Program-made: the position numbers and the translations under genes
Shown here: piece after piece, positions 9,028 through 18,503 of the stretch
How the letters are laid out: every line of letters starts with the position of its first letter
Position numbering within the stretch: position 1 is the first letter of the stretch
DNA from: Gammaproteobacteria bacterium
GTDB taxonomy: Bacteria; Pseudomonadota; Gammaproteobacteria; Steroidobacterales; Steroidobacteraceae
Length of the DNA: 64,000 nucleotides
Direction: 5' to 3'
Assembly: GCA_028293765.1 (NCBI GenBank)
Contig: JAQGOG010000089.1
Location: forward strand, 62,001 to 126,000
The notes under the pieces: generated by a model
What the model was told of the DNA's origin: nothing
The model's database searches: none
The model's input: the letters and a program-made list of their open reading frames with translations, nothing else

Positions 9028-9915
9028 ATGGCAAAGTACCAGGCAAGATTGAATCTCGAGCAGCTAGTCGCGATCGACGTTCACACCCACGCCAACATCT
9101 CGCAACGCGCTCCCCGCGATCCCTGCTCAGTCATTTTCGACGAAGCCATGGCGAAGTACTTCAAGTCCGCGGTGCCGCCGACGATCCCGGAGGTCGCGCA
9201 GTATTACCGCGAGCGCAAGATGGCGGCAGTCATCTTCCCGGTCGACTGCGAAGCCGAGATGGGGCACACGCGCATCGCCAATGAGGAAGTGGCGGAGATG
9301 TCCGCGGAGCACGCCGACGCGCTGATCCCGTTCGCGAGCATCGATCCGGCGAAAGGCAAAATGGGCGCGCGCGAAGCGCGCCGTCTCATCGAGGACTACG
9401 GGGTTCGAGGCTTCAAGTTCCATCCTTCGCAGCAGGGCTTCTATCCCAACGACCGCAAGGCCTATGTCCTGTACGAGGCGATCGCGGAAGCCGGGCTGCC
9501 GGCACTGTTCCACACGGGACAGACCGGCGCCGGTGCCGGCGCACCCGGCGGCATGGGCATCCGGCTGAAATTCTCCAATCCCATGTTCCTGGACGATGTC
9601 GCGGCCGATTTTCCCGACATGCCGATCATCCTGGCCCATCCGTCGTTCCCGTGGCAGGACGAGGCGCTCGCGGTGGCGACTCACAAGCCGAATGTCTACA
9701 TCGACCTGTCCGGCTGGTCGCCGAAGTATTTCCCGCCTAATCTCGTGCAATACACCAACACGCTGCTGAAGGATCGGATCCTGTTCGGCTCGGACTACCC
9801 GGTGCTCACGCCGGATCGCTGGATAGCCGATTTCGACAAGCTGGCGATCAAACCCGACGTGCGGCCGCGAGTCATGAAGGATAATGCAATCAGGTTGCTG
9901 AAACTCGCCGGCTAA
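9028..9915 (+). CDS. Amidohydrolase-family protein (COG2159-like)
   Basis: 295 residues. An early DVHTHANIS motif supplies two metal-ligand histidines, FKFHPSQQGF and LFHTGQTG give further ones, ILAHPSFPWQDE follows, and FGSDYPVL carries the late catalytic Asp. This is the layout of the TIM-barrel amidohydrolases related to ACMS/resorcylate decarboxylases and to beta-ketoacyl-CoA hydrolases of phenylpropanoid catabolism. It may cleave C-C or thioester bonds in an aromatic pathway together with the adjacent hydrolase and dehydrogenase. The 17 bp gap to the preceding gene supports co-transcription. Confidence 0.85.
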   Translation: MAKYQARLNLEQLVAIDVHTHANISQRAPRDPCSVIFDEAMAKYFKSAVPPTIPEVAQYYRERKMAAVIFPVDCEAEMGHTRIANEEVAEMSAEHADALIPFASIDPAKGKMGAREARRLIEDYGVRGFKFHPSQQGFYPNDRKAYVLYEAIAEAGLPALFHTGQTGAGAGAPGGMGIRLKFSNPMFLDDVAADFPDMPIILAHPSFPWQDEALAVATHKPNVYIDLSGWSPKYFPPNLVQYTNTLLKDRILFGSDYPVLTPDRWIADFDKLAIKPDVRPRVMKDNAIRLLKLAG

Positions 9916-9937
9916 AGCGCACGGCAAGGAGTCGTCC

Positions 9938-10948
9938 ATGGCCGCTACATCCTCCGCCGTACCGGTGACCATGACCGCGATCGAGATCCGCGAGCCGGGT
10001 CCGCCGGAGGTCCTGCAACCGACGCAGCGGCCCGTACCCGAGATCGGGCCGCGCGAAGTGTTGGTTCGCGTCGTGGCTGCCGGCGTGAATCGCCCCGACA
10101 TTTTGCAGCGTAAGGGCTTATATCCGCCGCCGCCCGGTACGACGGATATCCCCGGGCTCGAGGTGTCCGGGGAAGTGGTCCGCGTCGGTGGCGACGTAAA
10201 GGAGTTCGCACCAGGCGCGCAGGTTTGCGCCCTGGTTGCGGGTGGTGGCTATGCGCAGTACGCCGCCGTGCCGGCTGTGCAGTGCCTGCCAGTGCCGGCT
10301 ACGGTGAGTCTCGAGGAAGCGGCAGCGCTGCCGGAGACGTTCTTTACGGTTTACTTCAACGCGTTTCAACGGGCGGGACTTCGGCCTGGCGAAACTTTCC
10401 TCGTCCACGGTGGCTCGGGCGGCATCGGCACGACAGCCATTCTGCTGGGCAAGGCATTCGACGCGCGCGTGATCGTTACTGCCGGAAACGCGCAGAAGTG
10501 CGAAGCGTGCCTGGAGATCGGTGCCGACTACGCCATCAACTACAACGAAGAGGATTTCGTCGCCACAACACTTCGGATAACGGCAGGGAAGGGCGCGGAC
10601 GTGATTCTTGACATGGTCGGCGGTAGCTATGTGGCACGGAACGCCGCCGCCGCGGCCGTTAGCGGCCGAATCGCTGTGATTGCGACGCAGGGTGGAACGA
10701 CAGCGGAAATCGACCTGCGGGCGTTCATGATGAAACGTCTTACACTCACTGCGTCGACTCTCCGGGCACAACCCGTGGAGAACAAGGGCCGAGTGGCTGC
10801 CGCGCTGCGCGAAAACGTGTGGCCGCTGTTCACTTCCAAACAGCTGCGGCCCAGGATCCACGCCCGGTTTCCGCTGGCGCAGGCCGCCGCCGCGCACGCG
10901 CTGATGGAGTCGGGCGCGCACATAGGCAAGATCATCCTGCTGACCTGA
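9938..10948 (+). CDS. NAD(P)H-quinone oxidoreductase, zinc-free MDR family
   Basis: 336 residues; an internal ATG at 9971 (MTAIEIREPGPPEVL) is closer to the usual family start. The catalytic-domain motif GVNRPDILQRKGLYPPPPG and the cofactor loop VHGGSGGIGTTAI mark the quinone oxidoreductase (QorA/PIG3-like) branch of medium-chain dehydrogenases. The zinc ligands of alcohol dehydrogenases are absent. It would transfer electrons from NADPH to quinones or enones. It is the last gene of the 7.3-10.9 kb operon, 22 bp after the amidohydrolase. Confidence 0.88.
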   Translation: MAATSSAVPVTMTAIEIREPGPPEVLQPTQRPVPEIGPREVLVRVVAAGVNRPDILQRKGLYPPPPGTTDIPGLEVSGEVVRVGGDVKEFAPGAQVCALVAGGGYAQYAAVPAVQCLPVPATVSLEEAAALPETFFTVYFNAFQRAGLRPGETFLVHGGSGGIGTTAILLGKAFDARVIVTAGNAQKCEACLEIGADYAINYNEEDFVATTLRITAGKGADVILDMVGGSYVARNAAAAAVSGRIAVIATQGGTTAEIDLRAFMMKRLTLTASTLRAQPVENKGRVAAALRENVWPLFTSKQLRPRIHARFPLAQAAAAHALMESGAHIGKIILLT

Positions 10949-11035
10949 TCGACAGAAACTCACGTCAGCTCCGGGGAATTGACGTAATCTGCAGCGCGCC
11001 AGCACTGTAACCAAAGATTGCGGAAGAATGACCGG

Positions 11036-12226
11036 ATGAGCGCTCTCTTTCCCTACGGTCTCGTCGAATTGCCCTGGTGGGGCTACGTCGCGGTGACCTT
11101 TGCCACGATCCAGATCATGTTCCTCGGCGTCACGCTGTACCTGCATCGTGATCAATCGCACGGTGGCCTGATCCTCCACCCCGTTCTAAGGCACCTGTTC
11201 CGATTCTGGCTCTGGTACAGCTCCGGTGCGGTCACGAAAGAATGGGTAGCCGTCCACCGGCGCCATCACGCCTACGCCGACCGGCCTGGCGATCCGCACA
11301 GCCCGGTCATCTTCGGCGTGCAGCGCGTCCTCTTCGAAGGCTACGAGCTCTACAATGTCGCCGCGAAGGACCCGGCCATTCTGAAGAATTATGGCAAGGG
11401 CACGCCGAACGACTGGATCGAGCGCAACCTCTACAGCCGCTTCCCGAATCTCGGGGTCGTGCTGTTCTCGGCCACCGCGCTGGTTCTGTTTGGAATTCCC
11501 GCGATCATCATGGTTGCCGTGCACTTGAGCGCGCAGCCGTTCTTTGCCGGCGGCGTAGTGAACGGTCTTGGACACGCAGTGGGCTATCGGAGCTTCGAGA
11601 TGCCTTCGACGGCAACGAATCTCGTGCCCTGGGGATTGCTCCTGGGCGGCGAGGAGTTGCACAACAACCACCACGCATTCCCGCGTTCCGCGCGCTTCGC
11701 CGTGCAACGGTGGGAATTCGACATCGGTTGGATGTGGGTCTGCATCTTCCGCGCACTCGGTCTTGCCAGGATTCGCTACGTCGCGCCCCGTCCACACCTG
11801 GAGCACCAGCGTAGTGAGCTCGATGCCGACACGGTCCACGCTCTGTTTACGAACCGGATGCACGTGCTGCGAGACTATGCGCTCAGGGTAGTGCTGCCCG
11901 TCTGCCGCGAGCTGGCTCGCCGCGAGCCCCAGGGCTCGATTCCCGCGATCACACCGAAGCTGTTGATCCGCCACCCGACGTTGTTGGCCGCGGAAGGAAA
12001 TCGGGTCCTTCGCGAGTTGCTCGAGCGCTATGAAGTGCTGCGTAGGGTCGTCGAATACCGCGAGAGTCTTCAGCATCTATGGAATGACGCCTCCGCGAAC
12101 CAGGCGCGGGCCGTCGGACAGCTGCGCGAATGGTGCACGCAGGCGGAAGCCAGCGGCATTCGCGCTCTGCGCGAGTTCTCTCAAGGCCTTCCGGCCTACG
12201 CACCCGCGTACGCCCGACCGAGGTAG
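11036..12226 (+). CDS. Fatty-acid (acyl-CoA) desaturase
   Basis: 396 residues from ATG 11036. Three histidine boxes that hold the di-iron centre are visible: HRDQSH, HRRHH and HNNHH, together with NGLGHAVGYRSFE. Hydrophobic helices surround them, so this is a membrane-bound delta-9-type desaturase that introduces a double bond into acyl chains. The C-terminal third (after about residue 260) is soluble and helical, longer than in the smallest members but known in proteobacterial ones. It is a single-gene unit facing the Lrp regulator gene. Confidence 0.9.
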   Translation: MSALFPYGLVELPWWGYVAVTFATIQIMFLGVTLYLHRDQSHGGLILHPVLRHLFRFWLWYSSGAVTKEWVAVHRRHHAYADRPGDPHSPVIFGVQRVLFEGYELYNVAAKDPAILKNYGKGTPNDWIERNLYSRFPNLGVVLFSATALVLFGIPAIIMVAVHLSAQPFFAGGVVNGLGHAVGYRSFEMPSTATNLVPWGLLLGGEELHNNHHAFPRSARFAVQRWEFDIGWMWVCIFRALGLARIRYVAPRPHLEHQRSELDADTVHALFTNRMHVLRDYALRVVLPVCRELARREPQGSIPAITPKLLIRHPTLLAAEGNRVLRELLERYEVLRRVVEYRESLQHLWNDASANQARAVGQLREWCTQAEASGIRALREFSQGLPAYAPAYARPR

Positions 12227-12230
12227 GACC

Positions 12231-12692
12231 TCACCGCACCGGCAGAATCGTCGAGCGGGTAACGGTCCGCATCGCGAAGCTTGATTGCACCCGCGCCACG
12301 CTCGGCAGCCGCGTAAGGTGCTGATTGTGGATGCGCTCGAAATCCGCCATGTCGGCCACCACCAGCCGCAGCAGATAATCGTGCTCACCCGTCATGAGAT
12401 AGCACTCCATGACCTCGGGAATCTTGCGAACGGCATTCTCGAATGTCTCCAGGCCGGATTGGCTCTGCCGGTCGAGGGTAATGTTCACGAACACATTGAC
12501 CGGATAGCCGGCCTTCTGCTGATCGATGAGCGCCGTATAGCCCTGCACAAGCCCCGATTCCTCCAGGGCGCGCACGCGCCGCAGGCAGGCCGATTCGGAC
12601 AGGCTGACCTTCTCTGCCAGCAGGGTATTGGTAACGCGGGCGTCCTGCTGCAGCAGCCGCAGGATGGCGCGATCGTAGCGGTCTAGCTCCAT
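12231..12692 (-). CDS. Lrp/AsnC-family transcriptional regulator (next to ald)
   Basis: 153 residues, typical for the family. The N-terminal winged helix-turn-helix reads LDRYDRAILRLLQQDARVTNTLLAEKVSLSESACLRRV in pieces, and the C-terminal RAM domain contains VMECYLMTGEHDYLLRLVV. It is divergent from alanine dehydrogenase across 138 bp that hold a 13-bp palindrome, so it most likely controls ald in response to alanine or another amino acid. Its 3' end lies 4 bp from the convergent desaturase stop. Confidence 0.9.
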   Translation of the reverse strand: MELDRYDRAILRLLQQDARVTNTLLAEKVSLSESACLRRVRALEESGLVQGYTALIDQQKAGYPVNVFVNITLDRQSQSGLETFENAVRKIPEVMECYLMTGEHDYLLRLVVADMADFERIHNQHLTRLPSVARVQSSFAMRTVTRSTILPVR

Positions 12693-12727
12693 TGGCGCTG
12701 GAATCCTTCTCTATAAGCTTGAGTCTC

Positions 12728-12740
12728 GGCAGATTCTGCC
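12728..12740. promoter_or_regulatory. Palindrome in ald/lrp intergenic region, possible Lrp operator
   Basis: GGCAGATTCTGCC is a perfect inverted repeat (GGCAG-ATT-CTGCC). The core CAGATTCTG resembles the known Lrp consensus, with a central ATT flanked by AG and CT. It lies about 90 bp upstream of ald and about 36 bp upstream of the regulator start, so it could serve both divergent genes. Confidence 0.45.
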
Positions 12741-12830
12741 ACATATGGCCCCTGAGGCGCCGCCATTACGCAAGGTCCCGTCGCCGGATGCCGCTTACGC
12801 TCACGGCTGACTTCAATCGAGGACGGTTTC

Positions 12831-13949
12831 ATGCGTATAGGTGTCCCGCGGGAGATCAAGGTTCATGAGTATCGGGTGGGCCTCGTGCCTGGCGGCGTCC
12901 GCGAGCTCGTCGGAGCGGGCCACGAGGTGATCGTCGAGACAGGTGCCGGGAACGGCATCGGTGTGGACGATGCCCAATATCGTGCCGCCGGAGCTTCCAT
13001 CGCCGCCACGGCTGCGGACGTATTTTCTCGCGCCGAGCTCGTCGTAAAGGTCAAGGAGCCCCAGCTCGCCGAGTGCGAGATGCTGCGCCCTGGGCAGGTC
13101 CTCTTCACTTATCTTCATCTCGCGGCCGACCCCGCTCAGGCCAAGGCGCTGATGAAGTCGGGTACCACCGCCATCGCCTACGAGACCGTAACGGCTCCCA
13201 ACGGCTCCCTGCCGCTGCTGACCCCCATGAGCGAGGTCGCGGGCCGCATGTCCATCCAAGTCGGCGCCGCCAGCCTGCAGAAGGCCAACGGGGGGTACGG
13301 AGTGCTGCTGGGTGGCGTGCCGGGTGTTCCTCCCGCCAAAGTCGTGATCCTCGGCGGCGGTGTTGCCGGCACCCACGCAGCGGAGATTGCCGTGGGTATG
13401 CGCGCCGACGTCACCATCGTCGACCGCTCGGTCAATCGGCTGCGTGAGCTGTCAGCGCAGTTCGGATCGGCGTTGCAGACTGCCTATTCGACCACCGAAA
13501 CGATTGAACGCCTGGTTCGCGACGCCGACCTCGTGATCGGCGCCGTGCTGGTGGCCGGTGCGGCAGCCCCTAAGCTCGTAACCCGTGCGATGCTGGGAAC
13601 GATGAAGCCCGGCACCGTGCTGGTCGACATCTCCATCGACCAGGGCGGCTGCTTCGAGACCAGTAAGCCCACTACTCATTCGGATCCGACGTTTGTCGTG
13701 GATGGCATCATCCATTACTGCGTGGCCAACATGCCCGGCGCGGTGCCGCGAACCTCCACGTTCGCGCTGACCAATGCAACGTTGCCCTACGTTCGGGCGC
13801 TGGCCGATCTCGGGTGGCAGGCTGCCCTGAAGCGCGACCCAGGTCTGGCTGGGGGACTCAACGTGCACGGCGGCGAGATCACGCACGACGTCGTCGCCAG
13901 GGCGTTGGGGTTCCAGGCTCGTCCCGCCTCACTCGCGGCGGTTCGGTAA
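12831..13949 (+). CDS. ald: Alanine dehydrogenase
   Basis: 372 residues, the normal length. MRIGVPREIKVHEYRVGLVP is the classical N-terminus with the pyruvate-binding Arg, and VVILGGGVAGTHAAEIA is the NAD-binding loop. KVKEPQ, FTYLHLAA with the catalytic His, and DISIDQGGCFETSKPTTH are all conserved. The enzyme interconverts L-alanine and pyruvate plus ammonia with NAD. Placement opposite an Lrp/AsnC gene is a common arrangement and suggests amino-acid-responsive control. Confidence 0.96.
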   Translation: MRIGVPREIKVHEYRVGLVPGGVRELVGAGHEVIVETGAGNGIGVDDAQYRAAGASIAATAADVFSRAELVVKVKEPQLAECEMLRPGQVLFTYLHLAADPAQAKALMKSGTTAIAYETVTAPNGSLPLLTPMSEVAGRMSIQVGAASLQKANGGYGVLLGGVPGVPPAKVVILGGGVAGTHAAEIAVGMRADVTIVDRSVNRLRELSAQFGSALQTAYSTTETIERLVRDADLVIGAVLVAGAAAPKLVTRAMLGTMKPGTVLVDISIDQGGCFETSKPTTHSDPTFVVDGIIHYCVANMPGAVPRTSTFALTNATLPYVRALADLGWQAALKRDPGLAGGLNVHGGEITHDVVARALGFQARPASLAAVR

Positions 13950-14103
13950 TCGCGCACCTTGACGGATTCCCCGGCTCCCCGTCAAAGGCACATTTAACTG
14001 CTCTATCTAACGGGGGGGTGGCCACCATTGGCCCCCTACCGTTACGCTACTGTTTCGCATCGTGGGACGGTGCGGTCAAAACAACCCTTTGGAGGATTCC
14101 AGA

Positions 14104-14679
14104 ATGAAGATCGCCCTGCCGGCCGCCGTGCTCGCCTTCGCCGCGGGTTCCGCGCTTGCCGCACCCGTCACGTACGACATCGATCCCGGTCACACCTACC
14201 CGAGCTTCGAGGCCGACCACATGGGCGGCCTGTCAGTCTGGCGCGGCAAGCTGGATAAGAGCTCCGGCAAGGTCGTGCTCGACAAAGACAAGAGCACCGG
14301 CACCGTCGACATCACCATCGACACGAGCTCGGTCGATTTTGGCCAGGAAAAACTCAACGAGCACGCGAAGAGCCCGGACCTGTTCGACGTGGCCAAGTAC
14401 CCGACCGCCACCTACAAGGGCACGCTTGCGAAGTTCAAGAACGGCGCCCCTACGGAAATCGACGGCGAGTTCACGCTGCACGGCGTTACGAAGCCGCTGA
14501 CGCTCACGATCAACCAGTTCCTCTGCAAGCCGAATCCGATGACGAAGAAAGAGGTCTGCGGTGCCGACGCCTCGGCAACTTTCAACCGCAAGGACTTCGG
14601 CATGGGGTTCGGCGAGGCCTACGGTTTCAAGATGGACGTGAAACTGGCGATCCAGGTGGAAGCGATTCGCGCCAGCTGA
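14104..14679 (+). CDS. YceI-family periplasmic lipid-binding protein
   Basis: 191 residues from ATG 14104 with TTTGGAGG upstream. The first 19 residues are a clear signal peptide ending ALA before APVTYDIDPGHTYPSFEADH. The rest is a lipocalin-like beta-barrel with KSPDLFDVAKYPTATYK and GEFTLHGVTKPLTLTI, both YceI signatures. Members bind isoprenoid-like lipids in the periplasm, and physiological roles are poorly defined. One cysteine pair (FLCKPNP and EVCGAD) is present as in many homologues. A hairpin follows the stop. Confidence 0.93.
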   Translation: MKIALPAAVLAFAAGSALAAPVTYDIDPGHTYPSFEADHMGGLSVWRGKLDKSSGKVVLDKDKSTGTVDITIDTSSVDFGQEKLNEHAKSPDLFDVAKYPTATYKGTLAKFKNGAPTEIDGEFTLHGVTKPLTLTINQFLCKPNPMTKKEVCGADASATFNRKDFGMGFGEAYGFKMDVKLAIQVEAIRAS

Positions 14680-14702
14680 TTTTCCTCGTCCAGCGCTCAC
14701 CA

Positions 14703-14729
14703 CGAGGTTCGCCTCACGGGCGAACCTCG
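14703..14729 (+). terminator. Hairpin after yceI-type gene
   Basis: CGAGGTTCGCC and GGCGAACCTCG form a perfect 11-bp stem around a 5-base loop, 24 bp after the stop. There is no strong T-run, so it is a probable but imperfect intrinsic terminator. Confidence 0.5.
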
Positions 14730-14832
14730 CTCCCCGTCATAAGCACATTCCAAGGAAGTCTTGCGCCACGGTCTCGGCCGCGGTGTCTGCGATGTCCCAT
14801 TGTGTAGACTCCCGGCCAAAGGGGGTCCACAC

Positions 14833-15675
14833 GTGTCCGACCGTCCAACCGCTGAATTAGCGCTGCTCGAAGCCATGATCGGCGCCGCCGTAGAGGCAGG
14901 CCGCGCCGCGCATGAGATCTACCGCGGCGACTTCGATGTGCAGCACAAGGCCGACCACTCGCCCGTGACGGCCGCGGATCACGCCGCGGAGGCGATCATT
15001 CTCGAGCGGCTCGCGCACGCCGCACCCGCGGTACCCATCGTTGCGGAAGAGGAAGTGGCGGCCGGCCGGCTGCCCGCCATCGGGGACGAGTTCTTTCTCG
15101 TCGATCCGCTCGACGGCACCAAGGAATTCGTTCAGAAGCGCGGCGAGTTCACCGTCAACATCGCTCTCATCAGGGGCGGCAGCCCGGTGCTCGGCGTCGT
15201 CTACGCGCCGGTCAACTCGATGCTCTACGTCGGAGATGTCGCGGCTGGCAGCGCTTTTCGGAGCAACCAACGTACCGACTCGAACGAAACGGCGCCGCGC
15301 GAGCCGATTCGCGTCCGCGCGGTACCCTCGAGCGGGGTGACGGTGGTCATTTCCCGCTCGCACGCGACTCCCGAGACGGAGAGTTATCTGGCGAATTACG
15401 CTGTTGCCGAACGCGTGTCGGTGGGCTCATCCTTGAAGTTCTGTCTGGTCGCCGCGGGAGCCGCGGATCTTTACCCGCGGCTCGGACCCACGATGGAATG
15501 GGACACCGCGGCCGGACAGGCTGTGCTCGTGGCGGCGGGTGGCAGCGTGTTGGCACCCGGCGGCGCACCCCTGAGATATGGCAAACCCGGCTTGCGCAAT
15601 TCCTTCTTCATTGCGAGTGGGTTGCTCAACCCGGTACCGCTCGCCGCTCGGCCCGCACCGCTACGCACGTCCTGA
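14833..15675 (+). CDS. cysQ: 3'(2'),5'-bisphosphate nucleotidase CysQ
   Basis: 280 residues from GTG 14833; the frame stays open further upstream without a family-like sequence. The inositol-monophosphatase-fold motifs are present: VAEEEV, DPLDGTKEF for the metal ions, and GPTMEWDTAAGQAVLVAAGG near the end. It removes the 3'-phosphate of PAP (and PAPS), the by-product of sulfur assimilation and sulfotransfer. The gene ends 6 bp before cysD, so it is the first gene of a sulfate-activation operon. Confidence 0.92.
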   Translation: MSDRPTAELALLEAMIGAAVEAGRAAHEIYRGDFDVQHKADHSPVTAADHAAEAIILERLAHAAPAVPIVAEEEVAAGRLPAIGDEFFLVDPLDGTKEFVQKRGEFTVNIALIRGGSPVLGVVYAPVNSMLYVGDVAAGSAFRSNQRTDSNETAPREPIRVRAVPSSGVTVVISRSHATPETESYLANYAVAERVSVGSSLKFCLVAAGAADLYPRLGPTMEWDTAAGQAVLVAAGGSVLAPGGAPLRYGKPGLRNSFFIASGLLNPVPLAARPAPLRTS

Positions 15676-15681
15676 CCCCCG

Positions 15682-16605
15682 ATGAGCACCACAATCGCAT
15701 CCCGATCTGTCTCCCTGCACCTGAAGCGGCTCGAATCCGAGTCGATCGGCATCATCCGTGAAGTCGCCGCGGAGTTCCGCAACCCGGTGATGTTGTATTC
15801 CATCGGCAAGGACTCCGGTGTGATGCTGCATCTGGCGATGAAGGCTTTCTATCCGTCAAAGCCGCCATTTCCGCTGTTGCATGTCGACACGCGTTGGAAG
15901 TTCCGCGACATGATCCGGCACCGCGACCGGATCGTGGAGCGTTACGGTGTGAAGCTGCTCGTGTACACGAACGCCGAAGGCGTGGCGCGTGGAATCAATC
16001 CCATCGCCTCCGGCTCGCAGTTGCATACGCAGGTGATGAAAACCGAGGCCCTGAAGCAGGCGCTCGACCAATGGGATTTCGATGCCGCCTTCGGCGGCGC
16101 GCGCCGTGACGAGGAGAAGAGCCGCGCGAAGGAACGCGTGTTTTCCTTTCGCTCGGCAGGCCACGTGTGGGATCCACGCAATCAGCGGCCCGAGCTGTGG
16201 AATCTCTATAACACGCGCATAGCGAAGGGAGAGACGATCCGAGTCTTCCCGCTGTCGAATTGGACTGAGCTCGACATCTGGCAGTACACGCGCGCGCAGG
16301 ATATTCCGGTGGTGCCACTGTACTTTGCCGCGCCTCGGCCGGTGGTGACGCGAGACGGCCTGCTCATCATGCGTGACGATGACCGCATGCCGCTGCTTCC
16401 GGGTGAGAAGGAGGAAACACGGACCGTGCGCTTCCGCTCGCTCGGCGACTATCCGCTCTCCGCGGCTATTGAGAGCAGGGCGACCACCCTTGACGGCATC
16501 ATCGATGAGATGCTCGCCTCGCGGACGTCCGAGCGCTCCGGGCGCCTCATCGACAATGATGAAGCGGCTTCGATGGAGAAGAAAAAGCGTGAGGGCTATT
16601 TCTGA
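15682..16605 (+). CDS. cysD: Sulfate adenylyltransferase subunit 2 (CysD)
   Basis: 307 residues. [12 protein letters not shown] is the PP-loop that binds ATP, and [17 protein letters not shown] is the conserved motif of the CysD branch. It forms ATP sulfurylase with CysN and makes APS from sulfate and ATP. The stop overlaps the start of the next gene (TGATG), which indicates translational coupling with cysNC. Confidence 0.97.
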   Translation: MSTTIASRSVSLHLKRLESESIGIIREVAAEFRNPVMLYSIGKDSGVMLHLAMKAFYPSKPPFPLLHVDTRWKFRDMIRHRDRIVERYGVKLLVYTNAEGVARGINPIASGSQLHTQVMKTEALKQALDQWDFDAAFGGARRDEEKSRAKERVFSFRSAGHVWDPRNQRPELWNLYNTRIAKGETIRVFPLSNWTELDIWQYTRAQDIPVVPLYFAAPRPVVTRDGLLIMRDDDRMPLLPGEKEETRTVRFRSLGDYPLSAAIESRATTLDGIIDEMLASRTSERSGRLIDNDEAASMEKKKREGYF

Positions 16606-18503
16606 TGATCACCTACGCGCCGAAACACGTCACCGTGAGTTCAGGAGGTGCGGACGGCCCGGCGAAGGGGCTGCTGCGGTTTCTGACCTGCGGTTCGGTA
16701 GATGACGGCAAGTCGACGCTCATCGGCCGGCTTCTCTACGATACGAAGCTGATCCTCGAAGACCAGTTGCTCGCCCTCGAACGCGACAGCCGCAAGCACG
16801 GCACGACCGGTGACGATATCGATTTCGCGCTGCTGGTCGACGGTCTCGAGGCGGAGCGCGAGCAGGGCATCACCATCGATGTCGCGTACCGCTTCTTTTC
16901 GACCCCGCGCCGTTCATTCATCGTAGCCGACACTCCGGGCCACGAACAATACACGCGCAATATGGCGACCGGGGCATCCAACTCGGACGCCGCGGTGATC
17001 CTGATCGATGCGCGCAAGGGCGTGCTGACGCAGACGCGCCGGCACAGTTATATCTGCTCGCTGCTCGGAATCCGGCACATCCTCGTTGCCGTGAACAAGA
17101 TCGACCTCGTGGACTTCTCCGGCGAACGGTTCCATCACATCGTCGGCGACTACCTCGGCTTCGCGCAGTCGCTGGACTTTGCATCGATCACGACTATTCC
17201 GGTGTCGGCACGCTTTGGCGACAACATCACGCAGCACTCCGACCGGATGTGCTGGTATGACGGTCCGAGCCTGCTCGAGCATCTCGAGACACTCGACGTC
17301 GAGCGCGCTCTCGAGGAAAAGCCATTTCGCTTTCCCGTGCAATGGGTGAACCGTCCGAACCTCGACTTCCGGGGTTTCTCGGGCACCGTCGCCTCGGGAG
17401 TGATCAAGGAGGGCGACCGGGTCGTCGTTGCCGGGTCGGGTAAAGAGTCCACCGTCGCACGAATCGTGACAGCGGATGGTGACCTGTCCGACGCGCGTGC
17501 CGGGGATGCGGTCACGCTCACGCTCGCCGACGAGGTGGATGTGGCGCGCGGCGATGTGATCGCGCGCGCCGACAGCCGCCCGGAAGTCGTCGATCAATTC
17601 GCTGCGCACGTCCTGTGGATGGCGGAGGAAGCGATGCTTCCGGGCCGCTCCTATCTCATGCGTATCGGCACGAAGTACATCCCCGCCCGTATCACGAGCC
17701 TCAAGCACAAGGTTGACGTCAACACGCTGGAGCACATCGCCGCGAAGACTCTGGGGCTGAATGAGATCGGGTTGTGCAACGTCGCGACGGCCGCGCCGGT
17801 GGCCTTCGATCCTTACACGGAGAACCGTGAGACCGGTGCATTCATCCTGATCGACCGCTTCACGAATGCAACGGCGGGCGCCGGAATGATTACGTTCGGC
17901 CTGCGCCGCGCGACCAACATTCATCGCCAGAGTCTGCTGGTGGACAAGGCCTCGCGGGTGGAATTGAACGGCCACCGGCCGGCCATTCTATGGTTTACGG
18001 GCCTTTCCGGTTCCGGCAAGAGCACCATTGCCAATATCGTGGAGCGGGAGTTGCACGTGCACGGCGCGCACACCTACATGCTGGACGGCGACAACGTGCG
18101 CCATGGCCTCAACCGCGACCTCGGTTTCACCGACGCAGATCGTGTCGAGAACATCCGGCGTGTTGGCGAGGTGGCAAAGCTCTTCGTCGACGCGGGCACT
18201 GTGGTGCTGTGCTCGTTCATCTCGCCATTCCGTGCCGAACGGCGCATGGTGCGTGAGTTGGTCGGTGCCGAGGAATTCTTCGAGATCTACGTCGACACCC
18301 CGATCGAAGAGTGCATGCGCCGCGATCCCAAGGGTCTGTACGCGCGCGCCAAGGAAGGGAAGATCAAGAACTTCACCGGCATCGATTCTCCGTACGAAGT
18401 CCCGGAGAATCCGGAGATCGTCGTGAACACGAGCGGCGCGACGGCGGAAGAGGTGGCGCGACGGATTATCGAGGCGTTGCGGGAGCGGCGGATCATCGGC
18501 TAG
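16605..18503 (+). CDS. cysNC: Bifunctional sulfate adenylyltransferase subunit 1 / adenylylsulfate kinase
   Basis: 632 residues. The first 440 are CysN, a translation-factor-like GTPase with [29 protein letters not shown] and the NKID guanine motif. The last 180 or so are an APS kinase with [12 protein letters not shown] and [15 protein letters not shown]. The GTPase drives APS formation with CysD, and the kinase converts APS to PAPS. The gene is coupled to cysD by overlap, and its stop overlaps the convergent FAD oxidoreductase by 11 bp. Confidence 0.97.
   Translation: MITYAPKHVTVSSGGADGPAKGLLRFLTCGSVDDGKSTLIGRLLYDTKLILEDQLLALERDSRKHGTTGDDIDFALLVDGLEAEREQGITIDVAYRFFSTPRRSFIVADTPGHEQYTRNMATGASNSDAAVILIDARKGVLTQTRRHSYICSLLGIRHILVAVNKIDLVDFSGERFHHIVGDYLGFAQSLDFASITTIPVSARFGDNITQHSDRMCWYDGPSLLEHLETLDVERALEEKPFRFPVQWVNRPNLDFRGFSGTVASGVIKEGDRVVVAGSGKESTVARIVTADGDLSDARAGDAVTLTLADEVDVARGDVIARADSRPEVVDQFAAHVLWMAEEAMLPGRSYLMRIGTKYIPARITSLKHKVDVNTLEHIAAKTLGLNEIGLCNVATAAPVAFDPYTENRETGAFILIDRFTNATAGAGMITFGLRRATNIHRQSLLVDKASRVELNGHRPAILWFTGLSGSGKSTIANIVERELHVHGAHTYMLDGDNVRHGLNRDLGFTDADRVENIRRVGEVAKLFVDAGTVVLCSFISPFRAERRMVRELVGAEEFFEIYVDTPIEECMRRDPKGLYARAKEGKIKNFTGIDSPYEVPENPEIVVNTSGATAEEVARRIIEALRERRIIG

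Noticed and set aside
10118-11179. A 353-residue minus-strand ORF
   Set aside because: It overlaps the quinone oxidoreductase and the start of the desaturase, both clear families.
16914-17975. A 353-residue minus-strand ORF
   Set aside because: It is antisense to cysNC; the translation is His/Arg-rich with no motif.
18493-18503. Overlap of cysNC and FAD oxidoreductase 3' ends as a sign of a misassembled gene
   Set aside because: Both proteins end at normal family lengths; an 11-bp tail-to-tail overlap is ordinary in dense genomes.
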